In this document: positions 1-7,522 of the stretch, one piece after another
How the letters are laid out: each line of letters opens with the position of its first letter
How positions within the stretch are numbered: the stretch's first letter is position 1
From: an uncultured bacterium
GTDB taxonomy: Bacteria > Verrucomicrobiota > Verrucomicrobiia > CAIQCK01
Direction of reading: 5' to 3'
NCBI GenBank assembly: GCA_903870275.1
Contig: CAIQCK010000125.1
Location: 17,199 to 81,198 of the forward strand
DNA: 64,000 nucleotides
Translations under genes and position numbers: made by a program
Notes under the pieces: generated by a model
The model's database searches: none
What the model was told of the DNA's origin: nothing
What the model saw: the letters and a program-made list of their open reading frames with translations, nothing else

Positions 1-904
1 TCGTGCCGTCGGCAAAGGTGTATTCGATGGAGTAGTTGTCCAGGTTCTGGCCGCAATCCTTGCTGTCGGCCACGCGCCCGCCCATGCCGATCGCGTTGAC
101 CGGCCAGGCGTCTTTGATCCAGCAGCACTCGTCAATCTGGTGAATGAGATAATCCACCATGTGGCCGGAGCCGACCCAGTAGAGTTGGACGCGGCCAAAC
201 TGGAGCTGCTCCAGGAAGGTGTTGCCTTTCTCGCCCTGGGGTTTGAGCCAGCCCGTGCCGCCGAGACGGTTGGCGCGGATGAGCGGGATTTCGCCCAGCT
301 TGCCGTCGCGCACCTGCTGGATCAACGCCTGCCGCGCCGGCGAATGCCGGCACTGGAAACCGGCGGCGATCTTCACGCCCTTCTTGTCGGCCTCCTCGCC
401 CGCCCGCAACAGCCGTCGCAAACCGACCGGATCCGTCGCAAACGGCTTTTCCATGAAGACGTTGATGCCTTTCTTGACGGCATACTCGACGTGCGTGGGC
501 CGGATGTAGGCGCGCGTGGTGCACATGGCGATGTCGCCGGGCCGCAGACAATCAATCGCCTTCTTGTAGGCGTCGAAGCCGATGAACTTCCGGTCGTCCG
601 CCACATCAATCTTTTCGCCGAGCTTCGCCTTGAGCGCGTCATGGACCTTGCCCAACGTGGTCCCATTCAGGTCGGCCATCGCGTGGAGCTTCACCGGCCC
701 GTAGTTTTTGACATCCATCGCGTTGTCCACCGCGCCGCTGCCGCGGTGGCCGCAGCCGATGAGCGCGAGGCGGATCGTGTGGTCGTCGGCGGCGTGAACA
801 GCGGGCAACGTGCCGCCAAGTACACTCGCGCCCGCGGCGAGCGCGCTGGTTTGCTGGATGAATTCACGGCGGGTGGATTTCGATGCGACGCTGGCTTCGT
901 TCAT
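1..904 (-). CDS. Gfo/Idh/MocA-family oxidoreductase, Tat-exported, 3' end outside window
   Basis: NAD(P)-dependent sugar or cyclitol oxidoreductase family; the substrate cannot be told from sequence. The reverse strand reads open from an ATG at 904 to the left edge, giving about 301 residues without the C-terminus. A twin-arginine signal is visible (TRREFIQ, residues 11-17, followed by an Ala/Gly-rich stretch ending near HAAD at 40). The Rossmann dinucleotide loop is GCGHRG at 50-55, and the family EKP motif is at 152-154 in FMEKPFATD. The start is supported by a GAAAGGAC ribosome-binding site a few bases upstream. Export of such enzymes is common in Planctomycetes and Verrucomicrobia. The promoter and 5' leader lie in a repeat (900-1000) that recurs at 2157-2258. 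The plus-strand reading of this region is a shadow. Confidence 0.93.
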   Translation of the reverse strand, partial: MNEASVASKSTRREFIQQTSALAAGASVLGGTLPAVHAADDHTIRLALIGCGHRGSGAVDNAMDVKNYGPVKLHAMADLNGTTLGKVHDALKAKLGEKIDVADDRKFIGFDAYKKAIDCLRPGDIAMCTTRAYIRPTHVEYAVKKGINVFMEKPFATDPVGLRRLLRAGEEADKKGVKIAAGFQCRHSPARQALIQQVRDGKLGEIPLIRANRLGGTGWLKPQGEKGNTFLEQLQFGRVQLYWVGSGHMVDYLIHQIDECCWIKDAWPVNAIGMGGRVADSKDCGQNLDNYSIEYTFADGT

Positions 905-1000
905 GTTGTCCTTTCAGGTGGATAATGACGGACGCAAAAAACCGATGCCCTGCGTTGTATCAGTTCCGCGATTCGGTGAGCAAGGGGTTTTGATGACCAG
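900..1000 (-). repeat. Repeat R, copy 1: promoter-leader-start-codon block
   Basis: Bases 900-974 match 2157-2231 at 71 of 75 positions by eye; weaker similarity continues to about 1000. Read on the minus strand the block contains a promoter-like pair, a leader, the ribosome-binding site and the start codon of the oxidoreductase gene. A shortened copy lies at 1222-1296. All three copies have the same orientation. Confidence 0.8.
954..983 (-). promoter_or_regulatory. Putative sigma70-type promoter of the oxidoreductase gene
   Basis: On the minus strand TTGCTC (978-983), an 18-base spacer and TACAAC (954-959) form a promoter-like pair about 50 bases upstream of the ATG at 904. The equivalent position in repeat copy 2 reads TATAAT preceded by TG, a better match, which supports reading this as a promoter block. 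No transcript data. Confidence 0.45.
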
Positions 1001-1152
1001 AAAGTCGTAGCCCGCGACTCTGTCGCGAGACATGATTTTTATGATTTCCGCCTCGGAGTGTTGGACTGCCAAGCGTCATCCCCGCTTGGCGGCTTGGTGC
1101 TTTCGCGCCCGGCAGTTGGCACCGCGGCTTCACGCGGATACCAGAAAAAAAG

Positions 1153-1220
1153 ATTCGGGCAGCGCATGCCAAGGAGGTGGGGGTCGGGGAGACCCTCATA
1201 AGAACAAGCACTGCCCGAAT
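1153..1220. repeat. Palindromic element, TTCGGGCAG family, copy 1
   Basis: Perfect 10-base arms (ATTCGGGCAG at 1153-1162, CTGCCCGAAT at 1211-1220) enclose a smaller hairpin (GGGTC 1181-1185, GACCC 1191-1195). A second copy with the same arms and the same following bases (GCGC..GCCAAGGAGG) is at 7232-7302. The element abuts and appears to truncate repeat R copy 2. Confidence 0.8.
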
Positions 1221-1221
1221 C

Positions 1222-1296
1222 GGAAGTCACGCAGATAACCAATGCCCTGCATTATATCAGTTTCGGAATTCAGAGCGCAAGACGTTTTGTTGGTCG
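1222..1296 (-). repeat. Repeat R, copy 2 (truncated, promoter core only)
   Basis: The minus strand reads TTGCGC (1275-1280), an 18-base spacer and TATAAT (1251-1256) with an extended TG, then a leader similar to copies 1 and 3. The similarity stops where palindrome 1153-1220 begins, so the ribosome-binding site and start codon are absent. Confidence 0.65.
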
Positions 1297-1327
1297 CGGA
1301 GTGGCAGGCTGCCAAACGAATCAGCTC

Positions 1328-1390
1328 ACCGATGGCGGCCCCTCCGGGACCTGCCAATGGCCCTGCGGCGTTGCAGGGCCGCCATTCGGT
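1328..1390. repeat. Nested palindromic element
   Basis: Outer arms ACCGATGGCGGCCC (1328-1341) and GGGCCGCCATTCGGT (1376-1390) pair with a single bulged base. Inside is a perfect hairpin, GGCCCTGC (1359-1366) with GCAGGGCC (1373-1380), sharing bases with the right outer arm. It lies just past the 3' end of the methyltransferase gene and could act as a terminator for it, but no T-run follows. Confidence 0.7.
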
Positions 1391-1419
1391 GGAACGCATG
1401 GTTCGGCCACCGGTTGTTC

Positions 1420-2085
1420 TCATTCATGTCGTTGCCTGAAGAAATAGCGCCCGACGCGTCTGGAGTAATCCCGGTATGCGTCACCGTAAAGTCCCGTGAG
1501 AAAACGCTCCTCTCGATCCATGATGGCGTGTAGCAGCGGCACGCAGACCAAGACGAGCACCAAGAAGGCTAGCCGGCCCATCAGCAAGAACGTCCCCATG
1601 AACCAGAGGTCGAAGGCAACGTATATGGGATGCCGTGTCCAGCGGTAGACGCCTCCCGTGACCAGAGGTCCGGGCGCATTCCGGTCGAAACCCAGTCGCC
1701 AGGACGCGCCGAGGTCGCGGAGCGCGAGGGCGTAAAGTGTCACGGCCCCGGTAACGATCACGGCTCCCAACGCCTGGCTGGCTGGCCCCTCAACCACCGA
1801 CCGGTCCAGAACCGAGGGTCCAATGTGAAAACGAAGCTGCCACGCATACGCAATGATCTCGTAGGCGAAGGCCAGCAGACACGCAAACAGCACCGTATCG
1901 GCCAGCATTTGCCAACCGGTCCGCTGCCGGTCCACCACGAAGACCGACACTCCGCGCGCCCGCAACAGGAGAACACGCATCAGGGCGAGGCCCATCCAAC
2001 ACGCAAGCGCGCTGAAATCGAACCACTCAGGGAATCGTGACATTGTCATGGCGCGTGCAGATGTCGGCCGAACATTCTTATTCAC
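1420..2085 (-). CDS. Isoprenylcysteine carboxyl methyltransferase (ICMT/PEMT)-like membrane protein
   Basis: Probable integral-membrane methyltransferase of the ICMT/phospholipid methyltransferase superfamily; substrate unknown. The C-terminal half carries the family signature: GGVYRWTRHPIYVA with the RHP motif, then a hydrophobic span, then EERFLTGLYGDAYRDY. About five hydrophobic segments precede and surround it. The frame is open from a GTG at 2085, but ATGs at 2049 and 2043 (before SRFPEW) are plausible alternatives. The GTG overlaps the stop of a 27-codon leader ORF, so translation could be coupled. Family assignment is firm; function in vivo is not known. Confidence 0.8.
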   Translation of the reverse strand: MNKNVRPTSARAMTMSRFPEWFDFSALACWMGLALMRVLLLRARGVSVFVVDRQRTGWQMLADTVLFACLLAFAYEIIAYAWQLRFHIGPSVLDRSVVEGPASQALGAVIVTGAVTLYALALRDLGASWRLGFDRNAPGPLVTGGVYRWTRHPIYVAFDLWFMGTFLLMGRLAFLVLVLVCVPLLHAIMDREERFLTGLYGDAYRDYSRRVGRYFFRQRHE

Positions 2086-2161
2086 CGCAACTCGTCGGCA
2101 AAAGACAAACGGATTGGGTTGGGCGGGAACGATTGATGGGGCTGGGGCTGGCTCGATTCAT
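2078..2161 (-). CDS. Possible 27-codon leader ORF carried by repeat R copy 3
   Basis: The repeated block at 2157-2231 brings a complete GAAAGGAC ribosome-binding site and an ATG at 2161. That ATG opens a 27-codon frame ending TAA at 2078-2080, which overlaps the GTG (2083-2085) of the methyltransferase frame. The peptide has no recognisable feature. It may be a by-product of the duplicated start region, or a real coupled leader. Confidence 0.3.
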   Translation of the reverse strand: MNRASPSPINRSRPTQSVCLLPTSCGE

Positions 2162-2258
2162 GTTGTCCTTTCAGATGGATAATGACGGACGCAAAAAACC
2201 GATGCCTTGCGTTGTATCAGTTTCGGGATTCAGCGCAAGGCGTTTCGCTGGCTGCGGA
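2157..2258 (-). repeat. Repeat R, copy 3: upstream of the methyltransferase
   Basis: Nearly identical to the 5' region of the oxidoreductase gene (71 of 75 bases over the leader, ribosome-binding site and ATG). Minus-strand promoter-like elements are TTGCGC (2233-2238), 16 bases, TACAAC (2211-2216). Because it carries both transcription and translation signals it probably drives the methyltransferase. Confidence 0.75.
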
Positions 2259-2316
2259 TTTGCAATCGCGACGTCCAGATCGTTTGTTGGCTCGTTCATC
2301 GGCAAGCGATTTGGCT

Positions 2317-4191
2317 CTAACGCAGTAAACAGGTTGGACAGAGATAAGCCAGATTGCCGAAATTTTCCGTCGGTGGAGTTACGTTCACTTGAGCGTGCGC
2401 TGTCGGAGTTCCGCACGCAGTGCATTCCACTTTGAGGTCGGGCAAGTGCACGTGCATTCCGATGCCAGCGGGCAGGATGGCTTCGCAGCCGGAGCGCATG
2501 CGCAATCCCTTGACCAGATCAATCCTGATGTCGGTAAAGCCAGCCCAAAACTCGGCAAGCAAGGCCAACTTCGGTTTGCACTCTTTAAGTAATCTTGCCG
2601 TCCCTCGGTAGCCCAAATGTTCTTTTTTCCCTTTTGCCGGGTCTTGAAGCTCATCAACGGTCGGCTGGCTGATGTGGGCTATTAGCACGTCGCACTTCGA
2701 GAGGTGCCCCGGAAGGGCATCAAAGTAAGCAGTGTCGCCCGTATAACCGATGCGGAGGGCAACACCCCCCTTCTGGTCTAGAAGCTCGATCATTGCTCCC
2801 ATCGCACTTGGCGCGTCATCACTGTGCTCTGCGTTGAAAGGAGTTACGCGCACCGGAAACTTGGCGGCATGTTTTGTTAAAAGGTCGAGAGTCACCGGAA
2901 GGCCGGTGGTAAATGTAATCGGAGGGTAATGGTGTTCCGGATGTTCTGCTGAAAACTTGGTCGCTCCTTTAGTGTCCTCATCCCATAGGATCACATACGG
3001 TGAGATACCCGCGCCTTTTTTGGTGGCACGCCGCTTGTAGATTTCGTAACGCAAGTCATCAATGGACTTGAGGTCGTCGTTATGGTCCGGGTGATTATGG
3101 CTGACAAGCACCATGTTGATTTCGCGGCCATGGAAACCGGCGTCATGAAAATTACGCAGAAAATCGAAGCCCGGATCAATCACAATTCCGCACCCGCGCC
3201 ACTTCAGAAAATAGCCGCCACCGCGCCAGCGACGCTCCGAGCCTTCCAGCAGTGTGACCGCGCTGCTCCAGCCGCGCAGAATGCTAAGAATATCATTGCG
3301 CTTGGAATCCTCTTTTTCCAAATAGCGGTCGTATTGACTTTCTCCCGCATCCTTTATCTTCCCGATCAGTCTGGCTTCTGGGTTGTCGGTGGCTGGTACA
3401 AAGAGTGACCTTTCGACAAGGGCACGGTCATCGGCCGAGAGTGCGGCAAGCTTTAGGTTGCTCTCCAATAGTCCCAATCTAAAGCGCGCCCTTGCGTGAG
3501 AAGATCCGGCGGGATCAGGTGCTGCGAGAGCCTTGTTGAATGCCTCGCGAGCGAGTTCGGTTTTGCCAGCCGCGTAATAAATGGTGCCGAGGTTCACCCA
3601 AGTACCCGACCATTTGTCGTGGTTCGGCTCGGCCAGTGCATTGCGATAAGCCTTAATCGCTTCGTCGAAATCGCCTTTGCCAGCGAGCGCGTTGCCGATG
3701 TTATTCCACGCCAAACCTGGCGTGTCGTAGTTCGGCTCAGCCAACGCCTTGCGGCATGCCTTAATCGCTTCGTCGTGATCACCTTTGGCTCCGAGCTCGT
3801 AACCAATGTTATTCCACGCGTATGCCGGCGTGTCGAAGCTCGGCTCGGCGAGCGCCTTGCGAAATGCCTTAATCGCTTCGTCGTGATCGCCTTTGCCAGC
3901 GAGCGCGTTACCGCGGATGAAGTAGAGATGACCGCGGTATTGTTCCGGGATAGATGTCTCACATGCCGTCATAGACTTGAGCGCCGCAGTCTCTTCACCC
4001 GATGCCTCCAGTCTGCTCGCCTCGATCAGCTCCTCGGCCCACTTCCAGTTGTGGGTCTGAGCGAATGCGATGGCTGCCTTGTGGGCAGGATCGTTCACAG
4101 TGGCTGTTTTCGTCAGCCAGATATGTTCCTTACGTGCTGCCCAGAAAAGCTTTTTGAACTCTGCATCCGTGGCACCTGTTTGTTTGATCAT
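2317..4191 (-). CDS. TPR-repeat / metallo-beta-lactamase-fold fusion with C-terminal Cys motif
   Basis: 624 residues without a signal peptide, so probably cytoplasmic. Residues about 100-230 are tetratricopeptide repeats (ALAGKGDHDEAIKAFRKAL and three related units). Residues about 310-560 form a metallo-beta-lactamase-fold hydrolase domain with the metal motif VSHNHPDHNDD, followed by GYTGDTAYFD and HLGYRGTARLL. The C-terminus has paired cysteines (CTACG and YLCPTC) suggesting a zinc ribbon. MBL-fold domains hydrolyse diverse substrates (lactones, phosphodiesters, RNA), so the reaction cannot be stated. The gene looks less GC-rich than its neighbours and contains a 108-base internal tandem repeat. 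Neighbours give no functional clue. Confidence 0.8.
   Translation of the reverse strand: MIKQTGATDAEFKKLFWAARKEHIWLTKTATVNDPAHKAAIAFAQTHNWKWAEELIEASRLEASGEETAALKSMTACETSIPEQYRGHLYFIRGNALAGKGDHDEAIKAFRKALAEPSFDTPAYAWNNIGYELGAKGDHDEAIKACRKALAEPNYDTPGLAWNNIGNALAGKGDFDEAIKAYRNALAEPNHDKWSGTWVNLGTIYYAAGKTELAREAFNKALAAPDPAGSSHARARFRLGLLESNLKLAALSADDRALVERSLFVPATDNPEARLIGKIKDAGESQYDRYLEKEDSKRNDILSILRGWSSAVTLLEGSERRWRGGGYFLKWRGCGIVIDPGFDFLRNFHDAGFHGREINMVLVSHNHPDHNDDLKSIDDLRYEIYKRRATKKGAGISPYVILWDEDTKGATKFSAEHPEHHYPPITFTTGLPVTLDLLTKHAAKFPVRVTPFNAEHSDDAPSAMGAMIELLDQKGGVALRIGYTGDTAYFDALPGHLSKCDVLIAHISQPTVDELQDPAKGKKEHLGYRGTARLLKECKPKLALLAEFWAGFTDIRIDLVKGLRMRSGCEAILPAGIGMHVHLPDLKVECTACGTPTAHAQVNVTPPTENFGNLAYLCPTCLLR
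3618..3941 (-). repeat. 108-base tandem repeat encoding TPR units
   Basis: Three consecutive 108-base units (3618-3725, 3726-3833, 3834-3941) share strongly similar DNA, for example the block CCTTAATCGCTTCGTCG at 3651, 3759 and 3867. Each encodes 36 residues, slightly longer than a canonical 34-residue TPR. The last third of the unit at 3834-3941 has diverged. The DNA-level similarity implies fairly recent expansion. Confidence 0.85.
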
Positions 4192-4403
4192 TTGTTACCA
4201 CCTTGGCTTTGCGTTCCTTCGATTGCGCGGCGCACGAGAAATCCTTATCAGTTTTCCGAGCGTTGCTCAAGCTATCAGTCCGCTATCTGTGCGGTTCCCG
4301 CCGTGTTTTTACGCCGGCTTGTTCTTGGCTTGGAGCGGCGGTTTTGGTAATGCGGCGAAACGCTGGCCGAAGGCGTCGAGGCTGCCGGCATTGCGAGCCA
4401 TCC

Positions 4404-5192
<789 letters not shown>

Positions 5193-5395
5193 AGATTAAA
5201 GATCATTGTGGTGAGCGATGGCTCACGTTTTTATTTGCCGAAACCGGCCGGCAAAAAGGTCGGTCCCGTGCGGCGCAATGTAGGCAGAGGATGGGCGCGG
5301 GTCAAATGACGGTGCCGCCTCAACGAGGTGGCAATCACTCAGCCCGGCGTTGGCCGGTTCCTGCGGCCTACGCCGGGAATCCGTTTGCAAAAGCC

Positions 5396-5462
5396 CTGTA
5401 GCGGCGGTCTCTGACCGCCGAAATCATCATCAATGACCGGCGGTCAGAGACCGCCGCTACAG
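5396..5462. repeat. Palindrome of palindromes, 25-base perfect arms
   Basis: Arms 5396-5420 and 5438-5462 are perfect 25-base inverted repeats around a 17-base loop. Each arm is itself a hairpin: GGCGGTC, TCT, GACCGCC. A degenerate single arm of the same family is at 10867-10889. Confidence 0.9.
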
Positions 5463-5521
5463 TGTGGCGCATGCTTTTGCAGAGGTTTTCAACGGAGTTG
5501 CATTATCGTGGGGATGTGATC

Positions 5522-5620
5522 CTACCCTTTCAGGGTAGTGATATTTCTTGGGCGCTGACCCCAAGGTAGCTCGTTCCTCGCAACCCTTGGGGCTGATTGA
5601 TTTGAATCCCGTTGGGATTC
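5522..5620. repeat. REP-like cluster of three small stem-loops
   Basis: Three successive inverted repeats: CTACCCTTTCAGGGTAG (5522-5538), CCCCAAGG (5559-5566) with CCTTGGGG (5585-5592), and GAATCCCGTTGGGATTC (5604-5620). The cluster sits immediately past the 3' end of the sulfatase gene and may also act as its terminator or mRNA stabiliser. Confidence 0.75.
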
Positions 5621-5631
5621 GCTTGGACTTG

Positions 5632-7137
5632 CTACTTCTTCATCTCGAAACCCGCTCGCACCTTGCCGTCGAGACCGATAAGGGGCAGGGGATCGGCCAC
5701 GCGACCCAAGGGACGGCAGCCCGGCCCCACGCCGTTGAGGCCGAGGTCGTCCTTCATCGTTTCGGCGATGGCTTGGAGGCGCTGGACGATGTCGGGATGC
5801 GCCTCGGCGACGTCGCGGGCTTCGCCGATGTCATCGGCGAGATTGAAGAGATGCGGCTTCGGAGACGCGACCTGTTTCTTCGCCGGGCCGACGCCCGCCG
5901 ACGCGAGGCGGAGTTTCCACGGGCCGGAACGGACGCCTTCGAGTCTGAGGCCGTTGAAGTAGAAGAACACATCGTGGGGAGACTTCGCGCCCGGTTCGCC
6001 GGCGAGCACCGGCCAGATGTCGCGGCCGTCGAGTTTGTGGTCGGCGGGCACGGCGCCGCCGGCCAGTTTCACGAAGGTCGGCAGGATGTCCATCATGGCG
6101 GTGGTTTCGCCGGTGGCGGTGCCGGCGGGAATCCTGCCGGGCCACCACGCGATGGTCGGCTCGCGCATGCCGCCCTCCCAGGTGCTGCCCTTGAAACCGC
6201 GCAACGGCGCGTTGACGGCGCGCGGCGTGCCGCCGTTGTCGGAACTGAAGATGACGAGGGTGTTGGCGTCCAACTTGAGTTCCCGCAACGTGTCGAGGAC
6301 GCGGCCGACGCTCCAGTCCACCTCCTCGACCCAGTCGCTATAGAGGCCGTGGCCGGATTTGCCGGCGAAGCCTTTGCCGGGATAGAGGGGGAAATGCACG
6401 GCGTTGTAGGGCAGGTAGAGGAAAAACTTCCGGTCCTTGTTTTCCTTGATGAACTTCACGGCCTCGTCCGTGTAGCGCGCCATGAGCTTCGCCTGTCCCT
6501 CGATGCCGACGCGCTCGATGACGGTGTCGTTGCGCAGCAGCGGCAGGGGCGGTTGGTGCGGGCCCATGATGCCGGTCTCGTCCTGACGGCCGGCGGCGTT
6601 GGCCTTCGGCTGCGGGAGCGGATCGCCGAGGTTGCTCTTCGCGCCTTCCTCGCCGGGCCCCATGTCGTTGGAGTAGGGGAGGCCGACGTAATAATCGAAG
6701 CCCCGGCGTCGCGGCAAAAACTCCGGCTGGTCGCCCAGATGCCACTTGCCGATGATGGCGGTCGTGTAACCGGCGTCCTTGAGCAGTTCCGCGACGGTGT
6801 GTTCCTTGGGATTCAACCCAACCGCGGCGCCGGGAAACAACACGCCGGGAATGGGCAGCACGCGCTTCGGATAGCAGCCGGTCATCAACGCCGCGCGCGA
6901 GGGCGAACAGACCGGCGCGGCGTAGTGGCAGGTGAGCTTGCGCCCTTCCTTCGCCATGCGGTCGAGGTTCGGCGTGAGGTTGATCGTCGAGCCAAACGGC
7001 CCGATGTCGGCGTAACCGAGATCGTCGCTGTTGATGAAGACGAGGTTGGGTTTGTCGGCGGCGCGGACGGCCGGTGACAGCAGGAGTGCGGCGCAGGCGA
7101 TGGCGGCGGCGAGTTTGAGGCAGGTTGATTTCATCAT
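5632..7137 (-). CDS. Secreted arylsulfatase-type sulfatase (formylglycine-dependent)
   Basis: Hydrolyses sulfate esters, probably of polysaccharides, outside the cytoplasm. A Sec signal peptide spans residues 1-27 (cleavage after AVRA). The metal-binding pair is in INSDDLGYAD (Asp 38-39), and the modification site is C77-S-P-S-R81, the CxPxR motif whose Cys is converted to formylglycine. HLGDQPEFLP and FSSDNGGT are further family motifs. At 501 residues it has normal length for the arylsulfatase A-like family. Activity needs a formylglycine-generating enzyme encoded elsewhere. Large sulfatase sets are typical of marine and soil Verrucomicrobia and Planctomycetes. Confidence 0.95.
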   Translation of the reverse strand: MMKSTCLKLAAAIACAALLLSPAVRAADKPNLVFINSDDLGYADIGPFGSTINLTPNLDRMAKEGRKLTCHYAAPVCSPSRAALMTGCYPKRVLPIPGVLFPGAAVGLNPKEHTVAELLKDAGYTTAIIGKWHLGDQPEFLPRRRGFDYYVGLPYSNDMGPGEEGAKSNLGDPLPQPKANAAGRQDETGIMGPHQPPLPLLRNDTVIERVGIEGQAKLMARYTDEAVKFIKENKDRKFFLYLPYNAVHFPLYPGKGFAGKSGHGLYSDWVEEVDWSVGRVLDTLRELKLDANTLVIFSSDNGGTPRAVNAPLRGFKGSTWEGGMREPTIAWWPGRIPAGTATGETTAMMDILPTFVKLAGGAVPADHKLDGRDIWPVLAGEPGAKSPHDVFFYFNGLRLEGVRSGPWKLRLASAGVGPAKKQVASPKPHLFNLADDIGEARDVAEAHPDIVQRLQAIAETMKDDLGLNGVGPGCRPLGRVADPLPLIGLDGKVRAGFEMKK

Positions 7138-7231
7138 GGCGTCATCCGTTTTAAAAGCGCCGCCAGTGTGGGCAGCCTCCGCGAACGCGTCAATGCCGAT
7201 GCTACGGTTTTTTACGTCGCGCCAAAAACCG

Positions 7232-7302
7232 TTCGGGCAGCGCCCGCCAAGGAGGACGAAGGAGCCGAGTCTCCCTCGTTTTGTGACGAGCCACTGCCCG
7301 AA
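7232..7302. repeat. Palindromic element, TTCGGGCAG family, copy 2
   Basis: Arms TTCGGGCAG (7232-7240) and CTGCCCGAA (7294-7302) match copy 1 at 1153-1220. The first 24 bases agree with copy 1 at about 22 positions. The interior differs but again holds small hairpins: GGAG/CTCC (7261-7264, 7271-7274) and CTCG/CGAG (7275-7278, 7287-7290). Confidence 0.8.
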
Positions 7303-7408
7303 ACGAAAACGACAAGTCGTATGCTACCAATTCTGCCCTGCTTTATCCATTCAAAAAACGCTCAGCACGCTGTTACCAGGCGCATCTTATTTTTGGACAG
7401 GCCGGGGC

Positions 7409-7428
7409 AACGGACTTCCAAGTCCGTT
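7409..7428. repeat. 20-base perfect palindrome, solo arm of the 25179-25251 family
   Basis: AACGGACTTCCAAGTCCGTT is fully self-complementary apart from its central two-base turn. The identical 20-mer forms the right arm of the palindrome at 25179-25251, about 18 kb away. Confidence 0.85.
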
Positions 7429-7522
7429 TTCCCAGTCCGACCAAAAAATGAGATGTGCGTTTTGCAGCGGCGGTCATCCGCTTTCGCTTGGAAAATCCCG
7501 GCGACCGGCTATAACTGCATCC

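Larger units (their letters stand above)
5193..5631. other. 439-base spacer with palindromes, no gene
   Basis: No convincing coding frame. It holds the perfect palindrome at 5396-5462 and a run of three small stem-loops at 5522-5620, both described separately. The rest is unremarkable. Confidence 0.7.
7138..7522. other. 385-base divergent spacer with two repeat families
   Basis: Separates the divergent sulfatase and isomerase-like genes. It contains the TTCGGGCAG palindrome copy (7232-7302) and a 20-base perfect palindrome (7409-7428) that recurs at 25232-25251. No coding frame is convincing. Confidence 0.7.

Noticed and set aside
140..925. 261-codon plus-strand ORF
   Set aside because: It is the complement of the Gfo/Idh/MocA gene, which has Tat, Rossmann and EKP motifs; the plus frame has no recognisable feature.
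5548..7077. 509-codon plus-strand ORF across the sulfatase
   Set aside because: The sulfatase on the other strand has a signal peptide and CSPSR; the antisense frame is His/Arg/Val-rich without motifs.
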